Shown: in pieces, positions 23,697 through 34,909 of the stretch
Layout: each line of letters begins with the position of its first letter
Numbering within the stretch: position 1 is the stretch's first letter
NCBI GenBank assembly: GCA_020002185.1
Contig: CM034534.1
Coordinates: 34,705,559 to 34,769,558 of the forward strand
Reading direction: 5' to 3'
From: Paraescarpia echinospica
Lineage: Eukaryota; Annelida; Polychaeta; Sabellida; Siboglinidae
DNA: 64,000 nt
Made by a program: the position numbers and the translations under genes
The notes under the pieces: generated by a model
Seen by the model: only the letters and a program-made list of their open reading frames with translations
What the model was told of the DNA's origin: nothing
Databases searched by the model: none

Positions 23697-23700
23697 CCCT
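23233..23700 (+). pseudogene. PRO: Adenain-like cysteine protease, C-terminus replaced by microsatellite
   Basis: It starts MDTFQLMRRLELD. His of EQWVAVYV is replaced by Gln (Q-W where element 2 has H-W), Asp is seen in CFDSYGLPP, and Cys in CGQYCFAYL. After LRC the sequence runs into Cys codons and a CTAC/CATA repeat, so the last 30 or so residues are missing. Adenain-type proteases cut virion precursor proteins. Loss of the catalytic His and of the tail makes this copy inactive. Confidence 0.8.
23617..23699. repeat. Tetranucleotide microsatellite
   Basis: Runs of CTAC followed by CATA repeats are inserted at the 3' end of the protease pseudogene. Confidence 0.9.
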
Positions 23701-23742
23701 AATCTTAGGGAGGACGGGCCCTCTTAGGTAAGGTAGTGTTGT

Positions 23743-26700
23743 TTATATGAGAATAGGTGCCGTGGTGACTCCGTCGTCGAGCAGGCGACGTTTGGCATAG
23801 AAGTAGCTCAACGACGCGCGCTCCTGAATGTACGTCAGCACGGACGATTACTTCACTTATATGCCGCGGTTCCATCCGCTACCGCTCCATTGTCCGCGCA
23901 GCACGGCGAGGAAGACGTCTTTGTCGAAATCGTTCTGACGCTTGCTCAATCCCTTCGTGCTGTACTTATCCCCGCCGGCGGCACGGAAACAGTAGTAGGT
24001 CTTGCTGCAGAGCGTGACGATACCGCGGCCGGACCATTCCTCTTTGAAGAAGAGGAATGGTTCGGCCGCGGTATCTTCTTTTTCTCTTATCGTTCGTCCG
24101 ACGCTTCGCGCAACATTCGGCGGGCGCTTCCAATGATCGGCCGGCGAGTCGGCACTGTATGTACGCCTCCGCGTGATCGTTGCAGCACACCGACGGGAAC
24201 CAGTCCCCTCGGTGGCGAAAGTAGTGCTCGCGCTTGGCCTCCTCCACGAGCTCGTCGAAGTCTCGACCCGCGAGGGCCAAATACGTTGAGTCGGTGTCCA
24301 TTGCACAGTACTGGAACAGCGGACGCGGCACGTAGGTAGGGATGAAGTCGTAATAAAACACCAGCATACGTAGTTTGGCATACTGGTACACGAAGTAGGC
24401 GATCTGAATGGGGAGGTTGTACCGGACGGTTAGCTTGTTCAGCGCCACCTCGTAGAGACTGTCGGGTACAACGGCGTCGAGCTGACGAAAGCGTCGATCG
24501 TTGACCAGCATCGTGGCATCGGTAGCCGTGCAGTATTTGATTTCCCTGTGGAGATCGACCCGCGTGATAGTTTTCCCATAGGAACTGTTCCCAAGAAGTT
24601 TAAACTTGTCGGCGAGGATGGCTTGGTCGGGGTCGGTGTCGCCCTCGCGTCGCGTGGCGGAGACCGTGTCGCCGAAGCGACGAAAGCACGCGATCGGGAC
24701 GTACTCTACGATCTGGTACACGCGGTCGGCGATGAGTCCGTGTTCCAGATACCACCGTAGTAGGGGAGTCGCGAGTAGAATCTTGTTGCCAAAAAAGCTC
24801 TCCACGAGCGTCCGCTGAGGCAGGGCCAGGAGCTCGTGCGTTTTGGCGTAGCGATGCATGAACGGGTTGAGATCGTCGAGCGTAATGTAGGTATTCTTGA
24901 AGACGTGCTGCATCTCGGCGAAGATGTTGCGCAGCGCGTCCGGGACTGCGATGTCGCAATCTATCAGACCGAAGAGAGTGCCGTCGAGTACGGTCTTCAA
25001 GATCGTCGACCTTGTAATGGTCCCGCCGCTGCCGCTCCAGGAGCGGGTCTTCGGCGGCGGCGGTCTCACCTCGCGCCACTGGCACTCCCACATCTCGACG
25101 ACGGTGACGAAGTGGCGAAGGTAGGCTGTGGTGGCATTCGTCTCGGCGTACAGTTGAGTCATCGGCATTCCGTTAACCTCGTTCGTTTCCTTCCCCGTAC
25201 ACGGACAGCCGTGAAAGAAGCACCCTTGGAACTGGTACGTAGTCTTCCTCTCACGACACAAGCCGTCGACCCGGTACTTACCGACGCGTTTAACGCGCCC
25301 GTTGAGCTGGTGTCGTATGCGCACCCCCGTCCGCTCGGCCTCCCACGTCAGCCTCTGTACGGCCATACGGCAGTAGCGGTGCATGAGTTCCGGCCGAAAG
25401 GCGTTCTCCTCGCGGCGGCGCGTGTACCACCCCGTCGGCTTGTCTCGTGTGATACCCCAGAGGTAGAGCCCGTTCGCATCAAACCCCTCGATCGAGCGAC
25501 AACTCTGCGCCGACTCGCCATACTCGTTTTGGCGTAGAAGGGTTACGTCGGCCTCGTGATGACGCGCGAAAATGATCGAGGGACCGCCGACGATCTGCGA
25601 TTGCATGAGCTGGTGCAGGTCCTTGTTAGGTTCGTTGAAGAGAGTGAAGTGAAGCGTCGGCGGGAGATCTTTGAACAGGTAGAGAAGCGTTAGACCCGGT
25701 ACGCTGATGGCATCTTTGAACATATCGATGCAGCGCTGCTGTTAGAAGGCGAACTGTTTGTCGACGGCCTCCAAGAACGGTGCCACGTCCCTGTTGTTGT
25801 ACCAGACGAGGAAGTCCCGCAGCGTCGTCATTCCTTTATCGCGCCACACCTTCACGTAACCCTCGTACGCCGCGGCTGAGATCCCTTCGCGTTTTAGGTG
25901 GCTGTAGAAAGCCTCCCGTTGCGGCAGTTCTGTGTCGTCTAGTTTCCGTAGCTCGTCGAGGTACTCGTAGGGAAAGTGTCCCTTCGTCACTTCGCAACGG
26001 TAGGCCTTCAGAAACTTATCGTAGCTGAAACCGGGGGCTAGGTAGTTGATGATGTCGAGGAACTTGAGCGTCGCCGTCACTAGACACATGAAGTTGTTCT
26101 GATGTTTGATCGTAAAGGCCTACGATGTGTTCTGTCCTTCGGTCATGAACAGGGGAGTGAGATACTTTTTGACGACGTTCAGGTTGTACTTACCCGAGTT
26201 GAAGCCGAGGACGGGGAGCTGGCGTAGGTGAGCCCACAGGCGGTCGGCGAGTACGGTGTACGGGTTCTTTTCCCCCGTCGCCGCCTCCGTCTCTTGACAC
26301 TTGGCTCGCCATTCGTCTTCGAGCGCGTCGATCGCTTCGAAGGTCGAGTCTTACGACGGTCGCAGAGCCGCGCATGCTGCTTCGCTCACGGCCTCCAGGG
26401 CGACGATCAGGCGCTTCGTGAGCTCGTTCGAATCCCCGGTCGTGACGAAGCATTGCGCCGTCTCGTGGCCGGGGACGTTCGAGGCGATACTCGCACTGAG
26501 TAGCTCGTGTCGGGCTATCCACCGGCATTTGGCGCTGTCCGCCGGTAGGTCATGATTGTCGAAGTAGCACTCGAAGTCGAAAGTCGCCCTGTACAGGTAG
26601 TAGCGCAGGGGTTCGTCCACTCATCCTCCAACTGTTGAAACACGGACGGCGACGGGTGGTAGACACCGCCGGGGAAGACGTGGCGAACGACACCCTCGCA

Positions 26701-27878
26701 CGTCGTTTCGTGACGCCGTAAGTGATAGGCACTTCGCCACAGCGTTTCACCGCAATTACTGCATAGGTACGTGTGACAGAACATCGAGACGTCGCGTACA
26801 TACGAATAGTGTGTGTCGTACAAGTTCCCGTTTATGGTAGTGGGGTACCGGTAGAGGGAACGGCGGATCAATTCGGCGGACGTTTTCCCGGGCTCCTCCT
26901 CCGTCAGTCGATACACGACTACGTTGGTTTTAAAGACCGTTTCCACCCGGTCGAGTTCGATCAGAGGAACTCCGGCGAACGCCTAGGGACTCACCCCGGT
27001 GCTGGTGCTCCTGCTGTAGTCGGCGTAGGGCCTACTGTGTCAATCTTTCACTAGAGCGACGACCGCCTTGTTGGTGTGCAGGTAGGCGGGGGGAAGTTGC
27101 ACGTCGAGACAACCGATAGGATGGTGGATGATGGCGTTGAGGAAGTAGGTAACGTTAGACACCAATTCAGTAGTCCACCCCTAGTCGGGTCTCTGCGCTA
27201 TAACGTACTGAAGGACGTCGGATTGTCGGACGCCTTCGAGGAAGCGTTCGAACGACGGGCCGTCTGTAATGAGAGTGGGCGATTCGAGGTAGCGACCGCA
27301 GCAGTTACACGACAAATGAAAGTACCTGTAACGAGCAGTCTCCTTGTGTCTGAGAATAATCCCAAAACTTAGGTTGATTTTAAACGCTCGAGTCTGCTCC
27401 TCGAACATTAGTCGTAGTCGGGGGTCGAACGCGCCCGTGTCCAAACAACCGGTCAGTTGATAATTATATCTCGACTGGATAGGACCGCGTGATGTAGACA
27501 TGCGTATACTCGACCAGTGCTTGTGAACAATATGCTGTAGACCTTCCGACACCGCATTATTGGCGGCAACCGTGTCTATCGAATCCTCCTCGTCATCATC
27601 GACGACGACGGGGGGATGGTGTCCTTTCTTTTTTTACCGCAGTTCTTCGAGCTTCTCAAATGTTTCAACATATTATAACGAGAAGCGAAATATTTACCAC
27701 ATTTCGGGCATTTGCAGCCATCCCGAGTTTCGGTATAGCAGTTCTTTAAATGTTTGGTTACGCCGCTACGAAAAGCGTAAGTCCGATTGCAATTTGGGCA
27801 TTGGTGCTGCGGCTTATTTTTGCACGAGTATCCCACTAGACGATCGACGGCGCGACCGCATACGGGGCAGACAGGCAT
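23743..27878 (-). pseudogene. PolB: Protein-primed DNA polymerase B, decayed
   Basis: Starting from the ATG at 27876-27878, the minus strand gives Cys-rich zinc-finger modules (CPVCGRAV, CPNCNRTYAF, CPKCGKYFASRYNMLKHL), a middle region in pieces (27552-27181, 26946-26515, 26620-26351, 26089-25742) and a long open C-terminal half (25723-23966). Exonuclease motif FDFECYF, polymerase motif A (FDANGLYLWGI), motif B (KLLGNSSYGK) and motif C (YCAMDTDSTY) are all visible. Stops or shifts near 27575, 27180, 26630, 26350, 26100, 25740 and 24050 break it. It converges on the protease gene. Confidence 0.9.
24019..24075. repeat. Near-perfect hairpin inside the PolB pseudogene
   Basis: Arms of 26 bases with one mismatch and a 5-base loop. 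Element 2 has only ordinary coding sequence at the corresponding place (about 52145-52190), so the palindrome arose in element 1. Confidence 0.85.
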
Positions 27879-27899
27879 CGTTGGTAGGTAGGTGGTAGC

Positions 27900-28646
27900 A
27901 CTGACTCTCTGTGGAGTGTATGCGCGTCCGTCCTAGTCAACGCCGAAACGATATTAACTACGGCGGAGCCCCGACACCGCCTATAAACGGATGGTAGGGA
28001 CCACAACCGTTAGGTAGCGGCGAATAAATACCGACTACGATTCGGAAATTTATTAAACGGACGCTAGCCAACGATTTCGAAGTTATTATTATTATTAAAC
28101 AACGTAGAGGATTTGTTTCCGCTAGGAGGGGTGTCTTATTAATGACAGGATGTGACCTAGTTACACGGCTCGCTGTAGGCAGAGCGCCGTCGGGTACGAA
28201 GTCCGGCCTTATGGCCGTGAGGCGGAACGTTGCTAACCGGCTAACCGGGGAAAACAAGCGTTTTATTTTTGATAGCTACTAAACGATTCGTGCGCTAGAC
28301 TTGGATTGTAAAATACGTGTTTGTTTCACTGGGACAGGGGAAGGGGTGTTTGTTTGTTTGTTTGTTTGTTTGTTTGTTTTCATAATAGTAGACAAGATTG
28401 TTCATACATTTTCAACATTTTATTAAGCATCGTAGAATGCGTGATACACCAACGACTATAACAATGCTACAACAATGCTACATGATTCGTAAGGCTTTAT
28501 ACCACCACCACCACCACCTTCAGAGAATATAAGGGCTAAATTAAAGTTCGTTATAGCGGTATTCACCTGCGTGTTGGCTGCGACTAATGTTCATAAACAA
28601 GGCAGGTCCGAGAGAACCTCATACAACAAAGCTTAAACTATTAACG
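27900..28646. other. Polinton 1 intergenic region
   Basis: No gene is seen. A TATA-like TTTATAGG (minus strand, about 27979-27986) lies upstream of PolB. A TTTG repeat runs at about 28346-28380 and a CCA repeat at about 28502-28520. Confidence 0.5.
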
Positions 28647-29609
28647 TCAATCACCGAGGCAGGCTCTTCTCAGCAGGTAGTCCACCACCGCGGACTCCAG
28701 CATCGTATTGTCGAAGCAGGAAGTCCAGTCGGTGCCTAGCAACCAGTCAGCCACCTGTTTCACGAGGGCCTTTTCGGAGGGTCGTTCCGGACAGGGCGCG
28801 CATCGGTCGTGTAGCAGGAGTATTAGTCTCGCTGCGCACGGCACGAGCGAACGATGTAGATACGAATCGAGCACGGAGTGGAAAAACTGATTGCATATTC
28901 CACCCACGTCCTCGTACATCCGGCGATAGCGTCGGTTTGGTTTTCCGCCACAATACCCGTATATATGTTCGAAGGGATACCCTTCCTCGGGTGGGCACTC
29001 ACCGCAGAAGTGCCGCGCGCGATCCAATACCGTTTCCCCGACCACTTCGGCGAAGGCGTTCAGCAGGCACCTTTCCCGCCCCACGCATGTCGTTATGAGG
29101 GACACCCGCATATCGGGGTCATAAGTCTGCGGCGACGGCGGCGGTGCTTCGACCGCGGCTCGTTGCGGTGGTTGGGTGCTCGCGATCAGCGACGGTAGCT
29201 CGTCCGACAATATAGAGACGATCTCCATCGGCGCCGACTCGCCGTACGCAGGCACGGGGTATAGGGTCGCGTACGTTGGCGTTGCCGGCGGCGACGACGT
29301 CGAAGCCGAAGCCGAATCGTTGTACGAAGGGAGGCGATGTACGTTCGCGTGCCTCGGCGGTTTATAGTCGACCTCCAATAACGGCCATGGAGTGTCGGCG
29401 TTATACTCTACTTTCACGCGCTTCTTGGCCGGGGCTTCTTCGTCGTGGTTGTTCACTGTTCTCAAGGCGTCGGCGATGGCGACGGCAGCGGCGTTGTACT
29501 TTACTTTCACGTGGCGCTTCTCAACAGCCGGTCCCTCCTCCTCCTCGTTCGCTGCCCTCAAAGTGTCGGCGATTATACCGTCGAGTACACGATCCCGGCT
29601 GTCAACGTC
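28647..29609 (-). CDS. Polinton right-arm protein with Cys/His motif (spliced body ORF, 320 codons)
   Basis: The frame is open from an AG acceptor at 29610-29611 to TGA at 28647-28649 and has no ATG in its first 120 codons, so it probably relies on splicing to a leader. The N-terminal part has two about 35-residue repeats, each ending in a basic K-R-x-V-K-V-x-Y-N-A motif, which could serve as nuclear signals. A Pro/Ser-rich linker follows. The conserved core is VVGETVLDRARHFCGECPPE, EGYPFEHIYGYCGGKPNRRY and HRSLVPCAARL. Element 2 has the same core at 56386-57036. A CxxC and a nearby His suggest metal binding. Function unknown. Confidence 0.6.
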   Translation of the reverse strand, partial: DVDSRDRVLDGIIADTLRAANEEEEGPAVEKRHVKVKYNAAAVAIADALRTVNNHDEEAPAKKRVKVEYNADTPWPLLEVDYKPPRHANVHRLPSYNDSASASTSSPPATPTYATLYPVPAYGESAPMEIVSILSDELPSLIASTQPPQRAAVEAPPPSPQTYDPDMRVSLITTCVGRERCLLNAFAEVVGETVLDRARHFCGECPPEEGYPFEHIYGYCGGKPNRRYRRMYEDVGGICNQFFHSVLDSYLHRSLVPCAARLILLLHDRCAPCPERPSEKALVKQVADWLLGTDWTSCFDNTMLESAVVDYLLRRACLGD

Positions 29610-29640
29610 CTACAGCACAACAAGCGAAGCGTTAGTCATT
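29610..29640 (-). promoter_or_regulatory. 3' splice acceptor with branch-point-like ACTAAC
   Basis: On the minus strand, ACTAAC is followed about 20 bases later by TTGTTGTGCTGTAG. The downstream ORF opens directly after AG in phase 0. Confidence 0.55.
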
Positions 29641-29654
29641 CAAAGGTGATCGCT

Positions 29655-30441
29655 TTACTCCGGCTTCGGGATAATACTCAGACTCCGGACGACGTATGTC
29701 ACCATATCACCCCATATGGTCTTTCGCAGGGATACTTCCAGGACCGTACTGACGAGCGCCATTATAGTGTCGCGCAATTTTTCCGGCGTCATAGGGGCGA
29801 GATAAGCGGCGTCGTAGGAGACTAGTTCCGACATGGCGTTCTCGAATAGAGTGAGCCAAATTTCGTGATCGGTCTTCGGGCCGACTTCCTTTACCATCGC
29901 GCGAACCGAAAAATTATTTTTCGGTTTAGCTTGTACGCCGTGGGATAAACACATCATATTGCCGGCCCTGGATCGCTGAACTTTACGCCGACACTGCGTA
30001 CGTACATTTCGAACGCCACGCAATTGTTTCGATCCTGACAGGCGTAGATACCTTATACAACCCGTCGTCCGCTTCTATGAGTTCTTTCAAACTCACCGAT
30101 ATCTTGTCGTAGAGCGACGCGGTGTCGGCCGCCACGACAGGGACCTCCTGTTCGGCATCGATGGTGACCGGCAGTGCTACATCGGCCGCGGGAGCGGCAT
30201 CGGCAACAGCGGGTACCGTATCAGGCGGCGTTGCGGCGGCGGCGACGACAACGGTGGCAGCAACAGTGGGTACCGTATTAGGCGGCGGCGCTGCGGCAGC
30301 GGGAACGGCAGCGGGTGTCGTCGTCGTAGACCGTGCTGCAGCGGGGATGCCTGACGTAGAGGCCTTCGGTTCTCTAACCGTCTTAACCATCTTCTTCTTC
30401 GTCAAGGCAGCGAATAGGCCTTGTTCCCCTTGGGCCGGCAT
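29655..30441 (-). pseudogene. RPA1 C-terminal-like ssDNA-binding protein, one frameshift
   Basis: From the ATG at 30439-30441 the product has a Ala/Pro/Val-rich low-complexity N-terminus, then LYKVSTPVRIETIAWRSK. The frame is lost after CTYAV (TAA near 29983). The neighbouring frame continues with CRRKVQ, MMCLSHG, FSVRAMVKE, IWLTLFE and LRDTIMALV. The order of a Cys pair, a second Cys/His pair, W-x-T-L-F and a following helix matches the zinc-ribbon OB-fold of replication protein A large subunit. It would bind single-stranded DNA during viral replication. The element 2 copy (57570-58334) is intact. Confidence 0.65.
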
Positions 30442-30538
30442 GACAGTGGTGATGGCAGCAGTGGTCTGTAAAGGCGAAGAAGAGTAAACGACGTTAACAC
30501 ACCGAGAACAAGTGAATACAGAGGCGTTCTTGGCCGCT

Positions 30539-30547
30539 CTATTTATA
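30539..30547 (-). promoter_or_regulatory. TATA box for the minus-strand early unit
   Basis: On the minus strand TATAAATAG lies about 100 bases before the ATG of the RPA-like gene. Confidence 0.5.
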
Positions 30548-30886
30548 CTAGCATAGTGAATGGACTCCGTGGATACCACAAAACAGCCGAGTCTGGCAAG
30601 TTTATTGAAAATACAAAAAGCGTTCGGTCATGTTAGTGCACGAACTTTGCGTCGCTTTTATAGAGCATTATTTTCAAATATAAGTTTACCATAAGATTCT
30701 CTATTCCTTGCTTCGTATTATAGACCGTTTATTTTATACATTTAAGCTTTTATTAAGGATTTAGGAAATTACGTAACCCGAGTCGGTAAAGGCCTACGTG
30801 ACGGCAACTGCGTGTCGAACGGCAGGCGTCCATAGGCCTACAGCGAGCGTCGTAAACAACAACCGGCATTCCGTTAAACGGCAACG

Positions 30887-31630
30887 ATGGAAGCGCACGC
30901 GACTTACGAAGAGCTACAGTTGCATTTAGCGAGAGCGCGCAAAGAACTCGATGGGTACGTTATGTCACCTACCTTTCCTTTTAACATTCACTCGATACTA
31001 ACTAGGATGCTCATTGTCTATGTTCACAGATTCTACTATTTAAGATAAAATTTACCCCTCAAATAATTTTCCTTCAATATATATTACTAACTAGGATGTT
31101 GTCTATGTTTACAGAGTAAAAACGAAAAACCTGCCCCTCAATTGGAATGGATTTGGTATACCACCCCGGCTACTATGGTGCCAACGGACTGGAGTATTCT
31201 CGATTCGCCGCCGCCACCGCCGCAGCCGCAGCCGCAGCCGCTTGGCCGGGGCCGTGGCATTCTTTCGCTACCGCCACCACCTCCACCACCCGCTGTTGGC
31301 CGTGGCGCGCTACCGTCGCCACCACCGCTGCTAACTACTGCTCGCCGAGCGCTACCGTCGCCCACACCGCCGCGCGTACTTGATTGGAACAGCGGAATTA
31401 TTTCGCTACCGTCACCACCCGCTGTTGGCCGGGGCCGTAGCGCCCTCCTACTACTCCCGCCACCGCTAACGGCTGATCGCCGAGCGCTACCGCCGCCCAC
31501 GCCGTCACCGCGATCGCCTCGTGCCCAGCTGGGGGATGGCTTCGGGCCTTATCCCGGGCCCGCTCGTTCACCGTACCCGGGCTGCGGTTTTGGTGGTCCT
31601 CCTAGGGGATACAGAGCCCGAAACTACTGA
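30887..31630 (+). CDS. Divergent two-exon gene, proline-rich product (193 aa)
   Basis: Exon 1 (30887-30954) starts at ATG and ends before GTACGT. Exon 2 (31117-31630) follows ACTAAC, a pyrimidine tract and ACAGAG, and the two exons join in frame to a TGA at 31628-31630. The product begins MEAHATYEELQLHLARARK (a likely helix) and continues with LEWIWYTTPATM and a long Pro/Arg/Leu repeat region. It is read away from the RPA-like gene. The element 2 counterpart by position is 59354-60347, also two-exon. Function unknown. The exact acceptor is a prediction. Confidence 0.55.
30990..31116 (+). repeat. Duplicated branch-point/acceptor segment in the intron
   Basis: A block like TACTAACTAGGATG followed by GTCTATGTTYACAG occurs at about 30996-31033 and again at 31085-31114, giving two candidate acceptors. 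Confidence 0.65.
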
Positions 31631-32382
31631 CGTCGCAGCTACAGCGCCTCACGCGTAGGTTTTTGAACTACCGTTGTGATACCTTATCTTCTACGCTAAA
31701 AGACATAGTATTAACCCAGGTCCCGTGATTTCTTACAGGGTCTACTGAGCAACTCGTGCGGTACGCTAAACGACTGACTAATGAAATATATCTTACCGTC
31801 TCCTTTCATTTGTTCACAATACAGTCCTCGTCGTAATATCCGATTTACTATAGGCCTCTATATTCCAACTACTTGTGCACGAACAATAATAATCCACTAT
31901 AATGCCAACTTCAGCTTAATAATGCAGCGCACTTATTAGAAAACAGTCTTACGCCTAGCTAGGTTACTGTATGAATAATAAAACGCGTTCTCCGGTTAGC
32001 GTCGGTCTATATTATTTTTAGCCCCTAGCGTTCCAGCTCTCGGCCGTACGACCGAACTTTGTACGTCCGCCTACAGCTAGCCTTAACTAGGTCACCGACG
32101 CCGTCGAAGTCATAGGTCACCGATGCCGTCATCATTCATCGACACCAGCAGCCGTTGTATTACGTCACCGACTACGGATTTGTACAGGAACGCGACAGAA
32201 TAAAATAACTAGCCCACAACACACGCAAATAATACACCGACCTAGGTTATTGACCGAATAATAATAAGCCTTCCAGTTTTCCCTGGCTAGTACACAAACA
32301 CGATGGATTCAAATATTCTTTTTTTCCCTATAGGCGGCACTACACTATTTGTTTACGTCTATATAACCACGAGTTTTCATAA
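31631..32382. other. Polinton 1 right-end non-coding region
   Basis: No supported gene. The sequence is AT-rich and leads into the inverted repeat. Confidence 0.5.
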
Positions 32383-32808
32383 CCTCACACATAACCACGA
32401 TTTTTATAACCTTACACATAAGTGTCTACTCATTTTTGCTCTAGAGGCGCTACTGTCTACTTTATTATAGCATTAGGCATAACCACAAGAAGCCAGCACT
32501 ATACACCACTATACACATTTACGTCAATAGAGGTCAGCACTATACAACTGTACAATTACATTAACCCGTGGCGACTATACAAAAGGGGTCAACTGGCTAC
32601 TAATCAACATGTTTTTATACTTTTTTCATAAGTAGGATGTCAGCAAGCAATTAAGATAAGAGATTTTTTATAAGTAGATTTTTATGACAGGTCATTCATC
32701 ATTTCTTTTTTATAAGTAGGAATCCGTTTGGAATGACTGATCCAAAACCTTTTGATGTCCTGTGGTCTTTTATTCCTGGACGGTGTTGTCGAGCCCCTCT
32801 CTACTACT
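32383..32808 (-). repeat. Polinton 1 right terminal inverted repeat
   Basis: Inverse of 17823-18196 with an extra block of about 60 bases near 32425-32485. Confidence 0.85.
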
Positions 32809-34909
32809 GACGATGCTGTGGTCAAATTATTGCTGCCCGTGTTGGACTAGTGGACACAGACAGTAAGAAAATACACAAAAACGGGACGATGAACCTGCCG
32901 ATAATGGTGAAGATGATGACGTTATGCTAGTGAAATCGGTGCTCCTACTTATGATACGGGGTAGCGGATTTGTGCATCAGGAGCAACGTTACTCCAGCCG
33001 CTTTCACCCTTGGTAACAGACAGCAATGCCGAACATTCTCGGCGAAGCGTTACATACGTAAATTTGTTTTGTTGCATCAAACCATCAGATGCGCTGTTAC
33101 GAAATCACTCGGTTCGCAAAACTGGTGGTTTAATAATATTTTATAAATCGTGATTTGAGGATACACTACATAGGCTATTTCTTTGACATTGTATTACAAA
33201 AAAATTATGATCATGACTGATGTATTTGAATTTATTCATATGCTCTAGTATTTTTATGTTCGCAAGTATAATGTCATGCTAAGGTAAACGGAAACCAACG
33301 TTATGCTTCAGTTTGCCTCAATTCCAACATAATTTTCAACACAGTTATCTACAAAAATGTTGTACAAGTGTGCATGTGTAAAACATTTTCTGCTCAGTTA
33401 CATTGCGAAATACGCGTGTTTGTTGAAAAACGTGTGTTTTGTTGGATATGAAATAATTGCTTGGGTGATTGATCGACCAGTATATTCGTTTTAGTGCTCT
33501 TTGTTTCAACATATGCTACAGTATGGACTTTTTGGAACAGAGCTGAGCTGATAGAAAGCAATGAGAGAAAGAAACCAATGTGCGGTTCGACAAGATTGTG
33601 CATGACACTGACTCGTGTACAACAAGGATCAAGGAAGAAGAAGTGTGATCAGTTATACTGCATGGATTTTAATGAGAGGGTCAAAAGATCATCGCAAGCC
33701 GTGGATGGCAAAACAATATAGATAAGTTTTTACATAGCGCATTGTCCAGTCCTCAGGACTGCTCAAAGCGCTTTACACTTACTCCCTGAAAAACCTGTTC
33801 AATCGAACACCATCTGGACTTCTCTGAAAAGCATTCAGCCACACAAATGTCCAAAACATTTATGTACGTGAATGTTTTAGTAGTAATTTAAATAATAATA
33901 ACAATAACGTATTTAAAAGCGCCCACTTGGTGGGTCGATGAGCTGTTCAAAGAAAATGATATAAAATCAGCCAAGAATAGTAACATAAGTTGTGGAGGAG
34001 GCCACGATACAAATACACGCAAAATGTATATTAAAAACTGTTAAAACAGTTAAGATAAATATTGGAATAAAATATATCACAATAAAACATGAATACATTA
34101 AATTTGTTAGAGACACATTTGCGTCCGCGCCAGAAAACAAGAGTCTGCGGGCTAACATTAAGAGCCGACAAACATAATCTTGTCACAGACAAAAGTTTTC
34201 TATTTATTTCTGGGTATTTGTGACAACAACGCGATTATGATTGCAATAACGATGACATTGTGCTATTGATTATATGTGTTTGGGAAGGTGTTCCGTGTAT
34301 TTTGAAGACACATGGAAGACTGCCAATTCGTACACATATTACCACACTATGTGCACGTACACAAATACACGTGCATGCGATTTTTTGTTTTGAAGAATAG
34401 CTTACTCGTTTTCTTTTACCCAGTAATAATAATATGCGAAACCCCCATTAGGCCTATTGTTTGTCCGATCACACCTGCATATAAATGCTCCCGTAAGTTC
34501 TATAGTTCCATTTCACCGGACAAATATATATACATAATAATATATATACATACGTATAATATATATATATATATATATATATACTTATGATGTCAAAATT
34601 GCTGTTTCATGTACATTATCAACCTATGAAATCAAATCCACATTATGATATACAACAAAGCGCAGACTGAAATTAGCCGTAGCGGCGACGTTACAGTAGC
34701 AGAGCGAACATTTAAAGGAAATAAAAACAAGGCATTAGCTAAAATCCGTTTTCCATGTGTACGGAAAGTTTAATATTGCATGTAACATTCGAGAACATTA
34801 AAAAAATACAGAAAAATACATTTGTAGCATAAATTCGATTTTAAACCCGTCTGTGTAGCGATTCCCGCGGAAAAGAAAATTTTAATGAGCTAGGCGATCA
34901 CGTGGTATC
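32809..34909. other. Host intergenic DNA
   Basis: No protein gene is supported. A TA microsatellite lies at about 34555-34583. Short open frames here lack recognisable domains. Confidence 0.5.

Larger units (their letters stand above)
17823..32808. mobile_element. Polinton/Maverick element 1 (old, decayed)
   Basis: Terminal inverted repeats begin AGTAGTA and close with TACTACT. They enclose Polinton hallmark genes: retroviral-type integrase, penton, major capsid, adenain-like protease and protein-primed polymerase B. The 6-bp flanks AACGAC (17817-17822) and GACGAT (32809-32814) agree at four positions, as expected for an aged target duplication. The packaging ATPase and a small basic protein are gone. 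Length is 14,986 bp. Proteins differ clearly from those of element 2, so these are two subfamilies rather than copies of one insertion. Confidence 0.9.

Noticed and set aside
24836..25537. 233-codon plus-strand frame in Polinton 1
   Set aside because: It lies antisense to polymerase motifs of PolB and has no domain. High GC makes long shadow frames.
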